A stretch of DNA of 64,000 nt, from positions 1,302,001-1,366,000 of the forward strand of contig NZ_CP048817.1 of the NCBI RefSeq assembly GCF_014171475.1, read 5' to 3'. This DNA comes from Sphingomonas sp. So64.6b (lineage in GTDB: Bacteria > Pseudomonadota > Alphaproteobacteria > Sphingomonadales > Sphingomonadaceae). Below, piece by piece: positions 25,365-33,982 of this stretch. The notes below the pieces were generated by a model that was not told where the DNA came from, did not search any database, and saw only the letters and a program-made list of their open reading frames with translations. Within the stretch, counting starts at the first letter, position 1. The number at the start of each line of letters is the position of its first letter. The position numbers and the translations under genes are program-made.

Positions 25365-25613
25365 ATGGCCAAGGACCACGGACCGACAGTCAAGAACGAT
25401 AAATTATACGAGGATTTGCGCCGCGACGGTGCATCGAAGGAGAAGGCGGCACGGATTGCCAATGCCAAGGCGGCGGGAACGCTCGACCATCGCGGCACCG
25501 ACCTAGAAGATCGCACCAAGGCCGATTTGATGAAGGAAGCGGGCGAGATCGGCATCGAGGGCCGGTCGAAAATGGACAAGGCGGATCTGGTCAAGGCGAT
25601 TCGCAAGGGGTGA
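25365..25613 (+). CDS. Small Rho-N/HeH-domain-like protein
   Basis: The 82-residue basic protein begins MAKDHGPTVKNDKLYEDLRR, continues with DGASKEKAARIANAKA, and ends in a helix-extended-helix segment (KADLMKEAGEIGIEG then MDKADLVKAIRKG) like the Rho N-terminal or SAP-like DNA-binding fold. A strong AGGAGG precedes the ATG by eight bases. Small proteins of this architecture are common near stress genes in alphaproteobacteria. It is a monocistronic gene divergent from purF. Confidence 0.8.
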   Translation: MAKDHGPTVKNDKLYEDLRRDGASKEKAARIANAKAAGTLDHRGTDLEDRTKADLMKEAGEIGIEGRSKMDKADLVKAIRKG

Positions 25614-25648
25614 TGATAGGTCGCCGGCCTTCTCTCCATCACCACTTC

Positions 25649-25732
25649 CGTCATCCCAGCGAAGGCCGGGATCTCAATGAGGAAGGTGCGACGCCAGCCC
25701 CACAAAGACCCCAGCCTTCGCTGAGGTGACGG
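25649..25732. repeat. Inverted-repeat element downstream of the Rho-N-like gene
   Basis: A left arm at 25649-25670 beginning CCGTCATCCCAGCGAAGG pairs with a right arm at about 25709-25732 ending CTGAGGTGACGG. The core motif GCGAAGGC.GGG is one of the common dispersed palindromes of sphingomonad intergenic regions. It may help transcription end, though no T tract follows. Confidence 0.7.
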
Positions 25733-25783
25733 ATGGCGGGTGTCGCGCTTTCACCCGAGAGCAGGCAGCCCTATGAGGTCATC

Positions 25784-26146
25784 ATGCCTGATTCCCGCGA
25801 CACCGGTCTGACCCTTGATCCGAATTATGACGCGAACGGCCTGGTCACCGCCGTCGCGACCGACCGCGCGAGTGGTGAACTGCTCATGCTGGCGCATATG
25901 AATGCCGAAGCGCTGGCCGCCACCATCGCGACTCGCGAAGCGCATTTCTGGTCGCGCAGCCGCGCCAAGCTGTGGAAGAAAGGCGAAACGTCGGGCCATA
26001 TCCTGCACGTCGCCGACATCCGCATCGATTGCGATCAGGACGCGGTGTGGCTGATCGTCGATCCTGCCGGCCCGGCCTGCCATACCGGCCAACGCAGTTG
26101 CTTTTATCGCCGGATCGAAGGCGATGGATTGAGCCCGGTGGAATGA
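25784..26146 (+). CDS. hisI: Phosphoribosyl-AMP cyclohydrolase
   Basis: The 120-residue protein catalyses the third step of histidine synthesis, opening the purine ring of phosphoribosyl-AMP. The core is intact: [11 protein letters not shown] (about 35-45), [19 protein letters not shown], the metal-binding [11 protein letters not shown] segment, and [13 protein letters not shown] near the C-terminus with the catalytic cysteines. It is the stand-alone form with no HisE domain. The ATG at 25784 follows GAGG. The stop overlaps the lipoprotein start as ATGA. No other his genes are near. Confidence 0.95.
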   Translation: MPDSRDTGLTLDPNYDANGLVTAVATDRASGELLMLAHMNAEALAATIATREAHFWSRSRAKLWKKGETSGHILHVADIRIDCDQDAVWLIVDPAGPACHTGQRSCFYRRIEGDGLSPVE

Positions 26147-26652
26147 AGCGCGGCCCGGTCCTGGTGCTGTTGTTGCTTGCCGCCTGTTCGCGCCAGCCGG
26201 AGTCGCCGAAACAAGCGAAAGCCGCGCCGGCGACTGGCCTGGAGGCGGCAGCGATCGAGGCGGGCGTGATTCCCGATCCCAACGGTGCCGACATCGCGGG
26301 GCTTTATGCGCTGGACACCGACCGCATGTGCGTCGTCCCCACCGCAACCGCGTACCGGATCGGCGTCTATGTCGATTATGGCGAAGACCAGAATTGCGGC
26401 GGATCCGGCGTGGTCACGCGCGTCGGCGAGACGCTGAATGTCGATTTCCCTACCGCACCCGGATGCAATTTCGATGCGCGCTTCGAGGGTGACCGGATCG
26501 CCTTTCCGGGCAGGGTCCCCGATGGTTGCGCCAAGCTGTGCTCGAATCGGGCATCCCTCGCGGCGCTCGATGTCGACCGGCTGAGCGAATCGGTGTCCGA
26601 GGCATCGACGCTGCGCGACGCCAAGGGCAAGTTGCTGTGCAATGGCGGGTGA
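26143..26652 (+). CDS. Lipoprotein of unknown function
   Basis: The 169-residue product has a lipoprotein signal peptide with the lipobox LLAAC (Cys near residue 14). The mature part begins with a Pro/Lys/Ala-rich stretch, then [26 protein letters not shown] and further cysteines (near 85, 106, 127 and 131). I do not recognise a family. The ATG overlaps the hisI stop as ATGA, so it is co-translated with a histidine-synthesis gene, most likely by position alone. Confidence 0.7.
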   Translation: MKRGPVLVLLLLAACSRQPESPKQAKAAPATGLEAAAIEAGVIPDPNGADIAGLYALDTDRMCVVPTATAYRIGVYVDYGEDQNCGGSGVVTRVGETLNVDFPTAPGCNFDARFEGDRIAFPGRVPDGCAKLCSNRASLAALDVDRLSESVSEASTLRDAKGKLLCNGG

Positions 26653-26694
26653 CAGGTGGGGGCGGGTGACAGGCGGGGGTGACGGGCGGGGCGG

Positions 26695-26725
26695 TTGACC
26701 TTGACGTTCACGTAAGCTGATTTTA
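26695..26725 (+). promoter_or_regulatory. LiuR/MerR-type promoter with operator in a 19-bp spacer
   Basis: TTGACC (26695-26700) fits a -35 element and ATTTTA (26720-26725) a -10 element. The spacer is 19 bases, the unusual length of MerR-regulated promoters, and it contains TTGACGTTCACGTAA (26701-26715), close to the dyad reported for LiuR-type regulators of branched-chain and fatty-acid catabolism. It lies 12 bases before the MerR gene it would autoregulate. Confidence 0.6.
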
Positions 26726-26736
26726 CAAAGGCGGCC

Positions 26737-27150
26737 ATGTCGACCGTCGCCGCCTATGCCGTCGTTCCGCAACGTACCGATCGCGATCAATTCTCGATTT
26801 CCGATCTGTCCGCCGAATTCGACGTGACCGCCCGCGCTTTGCGTTTCTATGAGGATGAGGGGCTGATCGCGCCCGAACGGCGCGGCACGACGCGAATCTA
26901 TTCGCATCGCGACCGCGCCCGGCTGGCTTGGATCCTGCGTGGCAAACGGGTTGGCTTTTCGCTCACCGAAATTCGCGAGATGATCGACCTTTACGACATT
27001 GGCGACGGCCGCAAGGCGCAGCGCGAAGTGACCATCGAGCGTTGCCGCGAACGCGTTGCACTGCTCGAATCGCAGAAGCACGATATCGACGCGGCGATCG
27101 CCGAACTGGTCGAGTTCGTCGCTGTCCTCGAAAATCCCCAATCTCACTAG
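26737..27150 (+). CDS. MerR-family regulator, LiuR-like
   Basis: The 137-residue protein has the MerR winged helix near the N-terminus: FSISDLSAEFDVTARALRFYEDEGLIAPERRG (split over about 19-50), then the dimerisation coiled coil and a C-terminal stretch without cysteines, so it is not a metal sensor. It resembles LiuR/AtuR-type regulators of acyl-CoA degradation. The acyl-CoA dehydrogenase gene starts 27 bases after its stop, and its own promoter region holds a LiuR-like operator in a 19-bp spacer. The effector is probably an acyl-CoA, by family analogy. Confidence 0.85.
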   Translation: MSTVAAYAVVPQRTDRDQFSISDLSAEFDVTARALRFYEDEGLIAPERRGTTRIYSHRDRARLAWILRGKRVGFSLTEIREMIDLYDIGDGRKAQREVTIERCRERVALLESQKHDIDAAIAELVEFVAVLENPQSH

Positions 27151-27177
27151 AATCCCAGCAAGGCTGAAGGACTTACA

Positions 27178-28980
27178 ATGCCGCAATATACGCCCCCCGT
27201 TCGCGACGTGCGCTTCATCCTCGAACATGTCGTTGGGCTCCACGCTCACGCCAATCTGCCGGGCTTCCAGAACGCGACCCCCGATGTGGTCGATGCGGTG
27301 CTCGACGAGGGCGGCAAGTTCGTTGCCGAAGTGCTCTTCCCGCTCAATCATTCGGGCGATCAGGAAGGCTGCACGCGCCATGACGATGGCAGCGTGACCA
27401 CGCCCGCCGGGTTCAAGCAAGCCTATCAGGCGTTCGTCGAATCCGGCTGGGGCACCTTGTCCGCGCCGGAGGAATTCGGCGGCCAGGCGATGCCGCATGT
27501 CGTGTCGACTGCATTCCAGGAATTCATGATCTCATCGAACATGGCGTTCGCCATGTATCCCGGCCTGACGCATGGCGCGATCGCCGCGCTGCTGGTCAAG
27601 GGCACGCCCGAGCAACAGGCCAAGTACGTCCCCAATATGGTGTCGGGCAAATGGGGCGGCACGATGAACCTGACCGAGCCGCAATGCGGCACCGATCTCG
27701 GCCTGATCCGCACCCGCGCCGAACCGCAGGCGGACGGCAGCTATGCGATCACCGGCACCAAGATTTTCATTTCGTCGGGCGAGCATGACCTGACCGAGAA
27801 CATCATCCACCTCGTGCTGGCCAAGACGCCGGGCGCACCGGACAGCTCGAAGGGCATTTCACTGTTCGTCGTGCCGAAGTTCATGGTGGGCGATGACGGC
27901 GCGCTCGGCGCGCGCAACGCGGTGTCGTGCGGCTCGATCGAGCACAAGATGGGCATCCATGCCAATTCGACTTGCGTGATGAATTACGACGGCGCGACCG
28001 GCTGGCTGGTCGGCGACGAGATGAAGGGCCTGGCCGCGATGTTCATCATGATGAACGCCGCGCGCCTCGGCGTTGGCCTGCAGGGCCTCGCCGTGGCCGA
28101 GACCGCCTATCAGAACGCCGTGCAATATGCGCATGACCGTCGTCAGGGCCGCGCGCTGACGGGGCCGAAGGAGCCGAACGAAAAGGCCGATACGCTGTTC
28201 GTCCATCCCGACATCCGCCGCATGCTGATGGATGCCAAGGCGATGACCGAAGGATTGCGTGCACTCTGCCTGTGGGGCGCGCTGCAGGTCGATCTCGAAC
28301 ATGCCGCCGCGACCGATGAAGAGAAGCAGCTCGCCGCCGATCTGATCGGCCTGCTCACCCCGGTGATCAAGGGCTATGGCACCGACAAGGGCTATGACAT
28401 CGCGACCAACGCGCAGCAGGTTTATGGCGGCCATGGCTACGTCGCCGAATGGGGCATGGAACAATATGTCCGCGATGCCCGGATCGCGATGATCTATGAA
28501 GGCACCAATGGCGTGCAGGCGATGGACCTGGTCGGTCGCAAGCTCGCGCAGAATGGCGGCCGCGCGGTGCAGGCGTTCTTCAAGGTCGTCGCCGACGATA
28601 TCGCGGCCGGCAAGGCCGATCCGGCCACTGCGGCCTTTGCGACGGCGCTCGAAAAGGCGAGTGGCGAGCTTCAGGCCGCGACGATGTGGTTCATGCAGAA
28701 CGGCATGCAGAACCCCGACAATGTCGGCGCGGGCGCACACAGCTATATGCACATCATGGGCATCGTCGCGACCGGGCTGATGTGGTTGCGCATGGCGAAG
28801 GCCGCTGCCGACCTGAAGGCAGCCGGAGAGGGCGATGCCGCCTTCCTCGACGCCAAGCTAGTGACCGCGCGCTATTTCGCGGAGCGCATCCTGCCCGACG
28901 CCGGCGCGCTGCGCCGCAAGATCGAAGGCGGGGCGGAGGCAATGATGGCATTGCCGCCGGAGATGTTCGCGGCCGCCTGA
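27178..28980 (+). CDS. Acyl-CoA dehydrogenase with extended C-terminal domain
   Basis: The 600-residue flavoprotein resembles the long acyl-CoA dehydrogenases related to DmdC (3-methylmercaptopropionyl-CoA dehydrogenase). It includes MNLTEPQCGTDLGLIRTRA (FAD/substrate-binding strand, about 162-180), GTKIFISSGEHD, the YGGHGYVAEWGMEQYVRDARI segment near 420-442, and a final domain characteristic of the longer subgroup. The catalytic base is likely the Glu in IAMIYEGTNGVQA, by family analogy. It probably forms an operon with the MerR regulator. True substrate cannot be assigned. Confidence 0.88.
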   Translation: MPQYTPPVRDVRFILEHVVGLHAHANLPGFQNATPDVVDAVLDEGGKFVAEVLFPLNHSGDQEGCTRHDDGSVTTPAGFKQAYQAFVESGWGTLSAPEEFGGQAMPHVVSTAFQEFMISSNMAFAMYPGLTHGAIAALLVKGTPEQQAKYVPNMVSGKWGGTMNLTEPQCGTDLGLIRTRAEPQADGSYAITGTKIFISSGEHDLTENIIHLVLAKTPGAPDSSKGISLFVVPKFMVGDDGALGARNAVSCGSIEHKMGIHANSTCVMNYDGATGWLVGDEMKGLAAMFIMMNAARLGVGLQGLAVAETAYQNAVQYAHDRRQGRALTGPKEPNEKADTLFVHPDIRRMLMDAKAMTEGLRALCLWGALQVDLEHAAATDEEKQLAADLIGLLTPVIKGYGTDKGYDIATNAQQVYGGHGYVAEWGMEQYVRDARIAMIYEGTNGVQAMDLVGRKLAQNGGRAVQAFFKVVADDIAAGKADPATAAFATALEKASGELQAATMWFMQNGMQNPDNVGAGAHSYMHIMGIVATGLMWLRMAKAAADLKAAGEGDAAFLDAKLVTARYFAERILPDAGALRRKIEGGAEAMMALPPEMFAAA

Positions 28981-29025
28981 TCGACGATCGGCAAGCCTGG
29001 GTATTCTCGAACTGAATTGGTGCAG

Positions 29026-29065
29026 CGCTTCCCCGACACAGGCTGGTGGCCGTGTCGGGGAAGCG
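29026..29065. terminator. Strong hairpin after the acyl-CoA dehydrogenase gene
   Basis: CGCTTCCCCGACAC (29026-29039) pairs perfectly with GTGTCGGGGAAGCG (29052-29065) around a 12-base loop. It sits 45 bases after the dehydrogenase stop and before the convergent hydrolase gene, so it suits a bidirectional terminator, although no T tract follows. Confidence 0.6.
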
Positions 29066-29125
29066 ATTGCCGAGTGATTATGGCTTGACCGGGATCACCT
29101 CTTTCCCAACGGAGAGCCGCAGAAG

Positions 29126-30727
29126 TCATTCGTGCGCGTAATAGGCCACCGAATTCGCCTCAGGCATCGACACGGATACCCCGCGGACCTTGCCCGAGGC
29201 GTCGCGGCGGAAATCGAACATGTACGAATAGAGGCCGCTTTGAACGAACTGCGCTGGCCCGAGCGGGAGCAAGGGCAGGGGTTTCTCCTGGCCCGGCAGC
29301 GCGATCTCGACCGTGTTGCCGACGATATTCACCTGGATGGTTTCATGGTCGAAGCTGTCGGCCAGGGCGCGGCGCAGGTCCATCGGCACGGCGCTGTCGA
29401 GCCGGTAGCGGCCGGCATAGTCCGGCGACGGCGGCGCGCGGAACGCCACAGTGCGCACCACGGGGTGCGCACCCAGACTGATCGCGTCGGACAATGCGTT
29501 GCGGATTTCGGCCGCCAGTGCGGTGCCGTTGCTGCCATTGGTCAGAATCACATAGCCATCGCCGGTTTCCGGATACCCCTCCAGTAAGGCGCGGTAGCTT
29601 TCGTTGGCGCCTAAATGGAAGAAATGCCGACCCGGGCCGGTACCACCCAGGCGCGGGCCCAGGCCGAATACGCTTGGCGATACCTCGGTCATCATCGCCG
29701 TCGCCAGAGGTTGGGGCAGGAAATCGCCGCGGCCCTGATAGCTCTTGATCAGGCCGCCGACGACCTGTCCCAGGTCGTGCGCGCTGGTCCACAGGCCCGA
29801 CGCCCCTGCCTCCGCGAAACTTTCCCAGCCGCGCGGCAACGCGGTCGGCGCGCCGTTGCCGTCGTGCGCCTTGGCGATGTTGCCGTGCGCGGCTGACAAC
29901 GGGCTCTCGAACGTACTGCGCCGCATGCCCAGCGGCCTGAACACCTGCGCCTCGGCCAGCTGCTGTAGCGGCTGGCCTGTCGTATCCTCGATCACCGCCT
30001 GTTCCACCGTGACGCCGCCACCGGAATAATCGTTGAGCAAACCAGGCGCAGTCTTGAACCGCACCGCCTCATTCTTGGCCGGCTTCTGCCCGTCGAGCAC
30101 CTGTACCAGCGTGGGCAGCGGTTCATTGGGCTGGTAGTCCGCGAACCCATGCACGCCCAACCCCGAACTGTGCGACATCAGCATGCGCAGGCTGACTCGC
30201 GGCTGCGGTACTTGCTCTGACGCAGGCAGCTTCCAGCGTTTCAGATAATCATCGACATTGCGGTCCAAGTCGAGCTTTCCCGCCGCGACCAGGCGCAGCG
30301 TCGTCGCCGCCGTCACCACCTTGCTGATCGACCCGACGGAGAACAACGTGTCGCCATCGACCTTGTCCTGCGTGCCGGCTTCACGCTCGCCATAGCCGAC
30401 CGCTCGCACAACCTCGCCATTCTTCAGCACCGCCACTGCCACGCCGGGTACCTTGTGGAAGCGCATGCGTTCCGTCAGCGACCAGCGCGGCACTGCCTCG
30501 CCCGGCGCGATCACGGTCGGGCGCAAGCCATGGTCGAGCGCGGCGAGCGGATTCGAATCGGCCGGCGGCTGGGTCTGCGCCTGTGCCTGCGTCGCGATGG
30601 CGGCTAATGCGGCTACGGTCATCCAGAGCAGGCGTGTCGCGGGAAGATGGCTCGTGGCGGCGCCGGAAGCACAAACAGGCAGGCTGACGTTCACGGGCAA
30701 GCCCTTTGCTGAAACGAAGGCGGCCAA
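29126..30727 (-). CDS. Exported serine hydrolase, beta-lactamase fold
   Basis: The protein is a beta-lactamase-like serine hydrolase. SVGSISKVVTAATTLRL contains the catalytic SxxK (SISK), the YSGGG segment fits the YxN region, and HFFHLGANESYRALL provides the later active-site strand. A C-terminal lipocalin-like domain of about 120 residues (from PDYAGRYRL) follows, as in many Pab87-like hydrolases. A signal peptide hydrophobic core precedes AQAQ. The N-terminal start is uncertain: the outer frame begins with TTG at 30727, while the first ATG is at 30622 and has no clear ribosome-binding site. A segment resembling the MerR promoter lies inside the first codons, arguing for a downstream start. 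Confidence 0.8.
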   Translation of the reverse strand: MAAFVSAKGLPVNVSLPVCASGAATSHLPATRLLWMTVAALAAIATQAQAQTQPPADSNPLAALDHGLRPTVIAPGEAVPRWSLTERMRFHKVPGVAVAVLKNGEVVRAVGYGEREAGTQDKVDGDTLFSVGSISKVVTAATTLRLVAAGKLDLDRNVDDYLKRWKLPASEQVPQPRVSLRMLMSHSSGLGVHGFADYQPNEPLPTLVQVLDGQKPAKNEAVRFKTAPGLLNDYSGGGVTVEQAVIEDTTGQPLQQLAEAQVFRPLGMRRSTFESPLSAAHGNIAKAHDGNGAPTALPRGWESFAEAGASGLWTSAHDLGQVVGGLIKSYQGRGDFLPQPLATAMMTEVSPSVFGLGPRLGGTGPGRHFFHLGANESYRALLEGYPETGDGYVILTNGSNGTALAAEIRNALSDAISLGAHPVVRTVAFRAPPSPDYAGRYRLDSAVPMDLRRALADSFDHETIQVNIVGNTVEIALPGQEKPLPLLPLGPAQFVQSGLYSYMFDFRRDASGKVRGVSVSMPEANSVAYYAHE

Positions 30728-30759
30728 TGTGGTCGAAACGACCTTCTGAAATCAAGCCG

Positions 30760-32124
30760 CTATGGTCTGCTTACCGGCGCCGTTGTCGGCTGCGGCCCTG
30801 GTTTTGCCGGTGTCGCGGTGATTTCGACTCGCCGTCTGATGCCGCTCAGCCCATCTGGTGTCGCTTTCACTGTCCTTGCCACCGGCGGCGGGACGACCCG
30901 CGCGCCGGGGAGATTCTCCAGCCGGAAGCCGTCGGTCTGGCGAACTACGGGCACGAACACCTGGATCTTCATGCACTGGGTGAGGTCGGGCCGGCGATAC
31001 TCGGCGCAATTCCACAGCGCCTTGTCATAACCCTTGGTCCGATCGCGCAGATAGCTGAACGACATGGTCGATACCTGGCTCGATTGCAGCGGCAGTGCGG
31101 CAGGCGTCTTCGCCTTGCTGCTCCACGCCATGAACTTGCAATAAGGACGCTCGCCACAGGTCGCCGAGGCGAGCGCGGCAAAGCTCTCGGGCGGCATCTT
31201 TGGGTCGAGCGTGACGATGAAGCTGTTGGTATCCGCCGCGATCGGCGGCGGCAGGGTGCCGCTCACCGCTGCGGCCTCGATCGTCGCCGCCGCGGCTTCG
31301 TCGAGCGCGGCACCCATGCGGTGTGCGTCGGACAAGGCGGCAAGCTGGGCGATGACCGGCTCGGCGGACAATACACGGCGCCCGAACGCGGGCGGCGTGC
31401 CCCACCAGCCGGTCCAGCGGAAGAACAAATGCGTGCGCACCTTGGTCACCTTGTCGAGGCTGGAACTCCAATAAGGCACCACCCAATCGGTGTGGTAATG
31501 AGTCGAATAGCCGACCGGCTTGAACACCGATCCGGTCAGCGCCAGCACCGCCGTCTCGCGCGCGCGTTTCCAGGCCAGGTCGGACCAGCGATGGCGGGCC
31601 AGCGCGCCGTCGCAGGTGAAGGTGAACTGGCAACCGGTGGCGCGCTCCTGGCCCTGGAACACCACACCGCAGATCGTCTTGGGAAAGGCGGGATGGCGAG
31701 TGCGGTTGATCACGACCTGAGCCACGGATCGCTGCCCGAGTGTGTCGTCGCCCGCTTCGTACAGCACGGCGGCGGCCATGCAGTCGATCGCGCGCGCCTT
31801 GTCCTCATCGGTGCCGGTCAGCACGAACGGACGCGCCGCAGGGTTGGGGGCGGTCGAATAGGGGATGGTGGCGTTGAAGCTGCGCGCGTCGTCCGGCGGC
31901 AGATCCTGATATTTGAGCGGTTCGACCGCCGGAATCTCGGTCTGGGGCACGACACGTTGTGGCGGCATGGCGATGTGGCGATAGGGGCGCACCGGTGGCG
32001 CGAAAATGACGATCAGCGCCGGCACCACAAGCGCGGCGATCGCCAGCGTGGCGAGCAGCAGCCGGATCGCGATGCTCGGTGACGCGACGATTCGCGCTCG
32101 GATGGCGGTGTGGGATTCAGTCAT
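30760..32124 (-). CDS. SleB-type cell wall hydrolase
   Basis: The 454-residue protein has an N-terminal membrane anchor (about 20-42). Its hydrolase_2 domain includes CMAAAVLYEAGDDTLGQRSVAQ, then INRTRHPAFPKTICGVVFQG and CQFTFTCDG (about 133-185), matching SleB/CwlJ peptidoglycan hydrolases. The Glu in LYEAGD is the expected catalytic residue. A Thr/Pro-rich C-terminal tail follows. In non-sporulating alphaproteobacteria such enzymes take part in cell-wall remodelling. It lies 33 bases from the beta-lactamase-fold gene's start, on the same strand and upstream of it, so they may share a transcript. Confidence 0.85.
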   Translation of the reverse strand: MTESHTAIRARIVASPSIAIRLLLATLAIAALVVPALIVIFAPPVRPYRHIAMPPQRVVPQTEIPAVEPLKYQDLPPDDARSFNATIPYSTAPNPAARPFVLTGTDEDKARAIDCMAAAVLYEAGDDTLGQRSVAQVVINRTRHPAFPKTICGVVFQGQERATGCQFTFTCDGALARHRWSDLAWKRARETAVLALTGSVFKPVGYSTHYHTDWVVPYWSSSLDKVTKVRTHLFFRWTGWWGTPPAFGRRVLSAEPVIAQLAALSDAHRMGAALDEAAAATIEAAAVSGTLPPPIAADTNSFIVTLDPKMPPESFAALASATCGERPYCKFMAWSSKAKTPAALPLQSSQVSTMSFSYLRDRTKGYDKALWNCAEYRRPDLTQCMKIQVFVPVVRQTDGFRLENLPGARVVPPPVARTVKATPDGLSGIRRRVEITATPAKPGPQPTTAPVSRP

Positions 32125-32520
32125 AGAGAATGGCTCAGCGGCGGTCGGTCTGGAGCGGGAAGGGGATCACGGTCGGCTCCTGGCGGATCGGGCAGCGCGC
32201 CTTAGCGCAGAATGCCGGGAATGAGAAATCGACGGGTGCCGGGTAGCGTCTCGCCGGTGATGGCAGCGGGAATCACCGACCGACTTTGGTTGCTTGAGGG
32301 TTTTTTGAGCGGATTGACGCTGATGCCCCCGCTCCTAAGGTTCGCGGTGCTTACAAGAAGCGGGATCCTTAAAATGAGCCATCCAATGCAATCCGGATTG
32401 ATCGGCGGCGGCCTGTTTGTAGGAGGCATGATTTTCGGGACGCTCATCCAGAAACTCTACGGCGCTTGGAAGCGCCGCTAGATTCAAACTGAGACACTAC
32501 CAAGCGCCGCGATGCTGATC
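32125..32520. other. Intergenic region with a transposase scar
   Basis: This stretch between two minus-strand genes holds the IS1-type remnant at 32212-32310. It also has a 35-codon frame at 32374-32481 that would encode a single hydrophobic helix (GLIGGGLFVGGMIFGTLI); I do not call it because its ribosome-binding site is weak. A perfect 8-bp hairpin (CGGCGCTT/AAGCGCCG, 32460-32477) probably terminates the TetR gene. Confidence 0.5.
32212..32310 (+). pseudogene. IS1-type transposase C-terminal remnant
   Basis: The plus-strand frame reads SPVMAAGITDRLWLLEGFL, close to the C-terminal SPAMAAGvtdrlWsledl motif of IS1-type DDE transposases. Nothing upstream extends the similarity, and no terminal inverted repeats or target duplication are evident. 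It is a short degenerate scar. Confidence 0.5.
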
Positions 32521-33150
32521 TCAACGATCGAGACTCTTGAGATAGGCGCAAAACATATCGGCCATGGCGTCGGCATAGGTTGCGATCTCTGCCGGGGTTC
32601 GCGGACTCTCCGAAAAATGCTTTCCCACTTTGCCGAGCGTCGTCCCGATCAGGTCGCCGGCCAATGCGCGAGTCGCTTGCGAGGCCCTGGGCAGCGCTTC
32701 CTCCATGAAGGCCTGGATAATGCGGTCGCCCATCGCTCGCACTTCCTGAGCCTCGGGGGCATTGCGGTAAAGCGGGGCAGCGTCGTTGAGCGCCACGCGC
32801 ATTTCCGCTTCGTCGCATTCCGAGCGAATGAAGGCGTGAACCAGGATGCGTAGTCGTTCCGGCGGCGGGCGCTGAAAATCCTCGAGGATGCTGCGCAGCA
32901 TCCCGGTCGTCTGCCCCCATTCGTCGCTCTGGAGCCGGAACAGGATCGCCGCCTTGTTCGGGAAATACTGGTACAGCGACCCGACACTGACGCCCGCTTT
33001 CTCGGCCACGCGCACGGTGGTGAATCGCTGCGCGCCTTCCTTTGCTAAAACCTGAACCGCAGCCTCCAGAATCGCGGCGACAAGATCGCTCGAACGCGCC
33101 TGTTTGGGCTGTTTTCGCGAGGATATTCGGGTGTTTCGGTGATCGGTCAT
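32521..33150 (-). CDS. TetR-family regulator
   Basis: The 209-residue protein has the TetR N-terminal helix-turn-helix: VAAILEAAVQVLAKEGAQRF followed by TTVRVAEKAGVSVGSLYQYF (about 24-64), then a helical ligand-binding domain of the TetR C-terminal type. The ATG at 33150 is preferred to the frame's upstream start because homologues begin just before the basic N-terminal arm. It is divergent from an O-methyltransferase gene with 91 bases between starts, so that gene is its probable target. Confidence 0.85.
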   Translation of the reverse strand: MTDHRNTRISSRKQPKQARSSDLVAAILEAAVQVLAKEGAQRFTTVRVAEKAGVSVGSLYQYFPNKAAILFRLQSDEWGQTTGMLRSILEDFQRPPPERLRILVHAFIRSECDEAEMRVALNDAAPLYRNAPEAQEVRAMGDRIIQAFMEEALPRASQATRALAGDLIGTTLGKVGKHFSESPRTPAEIATYADAMADMFCAYLKSLDR

Positions 33151-33241
33151 GGCGCTGTGTGGCAATGCGAATAGGAAACGCGAAGGATTATTCGTATTTT
33201 TCGCGCAGCGCAACAACGCTGCTCATCGACCGGAGTTATGT

Positions 33242-33907
33242 ATGACCATCCTGACCACCAACCCGCTTGCGCCGCTACTGGATCGCCTGTTCGAAGAGGC
33301 GAAGACCGCGTCCCCGGCAACCAGCTCCGCAATCGCCGACCTTTCGCCCGAAGAGCGATCTCGTCTGATGCAGAGCAAGACCGATTATATCGATCTCTAC
33401 GCGCGCCTGAAGGACGTTCCGCTTCCCGTCTCGCGGGAAACCGGTGCGCTGCTCTATATGCTGGCGCGTGGCTGCGGCGCGCGGACGATCGTCGAATTCG
33501 GGACCTCCTTCGGCATCTCGACCCTGCATCTGGCCGCCGCCTTGCGCGACAATGGCGGCGGCCGTCTGATCACCAGCGAGTTCGAGCCATCCAAGGTGGC
33601 ACGGGCGCGGGATAACCTGACTGCCGGCGGCCTTGTCGACCTGGTGGAGATCCGAGTGGGCGACGCGTTGCAGACGCTGAGCATCGACCTTCCCGATACG
33701 ATCGACCTGGTCCTGCTCGACGGCGCCAAGGCGCTCTATCCCGAGGTTCTGAGCCTGGTGGAAAGCCGCCTCAGGTCGGGGGCATTCATCGTCGCCGATA
33801 ATGCGGATTACAGCCCGGACTATCTGGCGCGCGTGAGATCGCCTGGGAATGGCTATCTGTCCACGCCGTTCGGCGATGACGTCGAGCTGTCGATGCGGAT
33901 CGGCTAG
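33242..33907 (+). CDS. O-methyltransferase (class I SAM, family 3)
   Basis: The 221-residue protein resembles family-3 O-methyltransferases such as CCoAOMT-like bacterial enzymes. The SAM-binding motif is TIVEFGTSFGISTLHLA (about 82-98); the acidic residue in ITSEFEPSK holds the ribose. DLVLLDGAKALYPEV (about 159-173) carries the metal-binding Asp, and IVADNADY the second one. Substrates of this group are usually catechol-like. The ATG at 33242 follows GGAG. The divergent TetR gene next door probably controls it. Confidence 0.85.
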   Translation: MTILTTNPLAPLLDRLFEEAKTASPATSSAIADLSPEERSRLMQSKTDYIDLYARLKDVPLPVSRETGALLYMLARGCGARTIVEFGTSFGISTLHLAAALRDNGGGRLITSEFEPSKVARARDNLTAGGLVDLVEIRVGDALQTLSIDLPDTIDLVLLDGAKALYPEVLSLVESRLRSGAFIVADNADYSPDYLARVRSPGNGYLSTPFGDDVELSMRIG

Positions 33908-33982
33908 GGCGAGCTCAGCTGCATCCCTGCGGCGGCGAGGTGGGGAATATTCCACTCGCCGCCGCGGGCTCGTCTTTGGGCC

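Noticed and set aside
30706..32082. 458-codon plus-strand frame
   Set aside because: Antisense of the SleB-type hydrolase; its translation is rich in Arg, Gly and His, typical of shadows in GC-rich DNA.
32374..32481. 35-codon frame encoding a hydrophobic helix
   Set aside because: The start context is weak and the 3' end is a perfect hairpin; kept only as a note in the intergenic entry.
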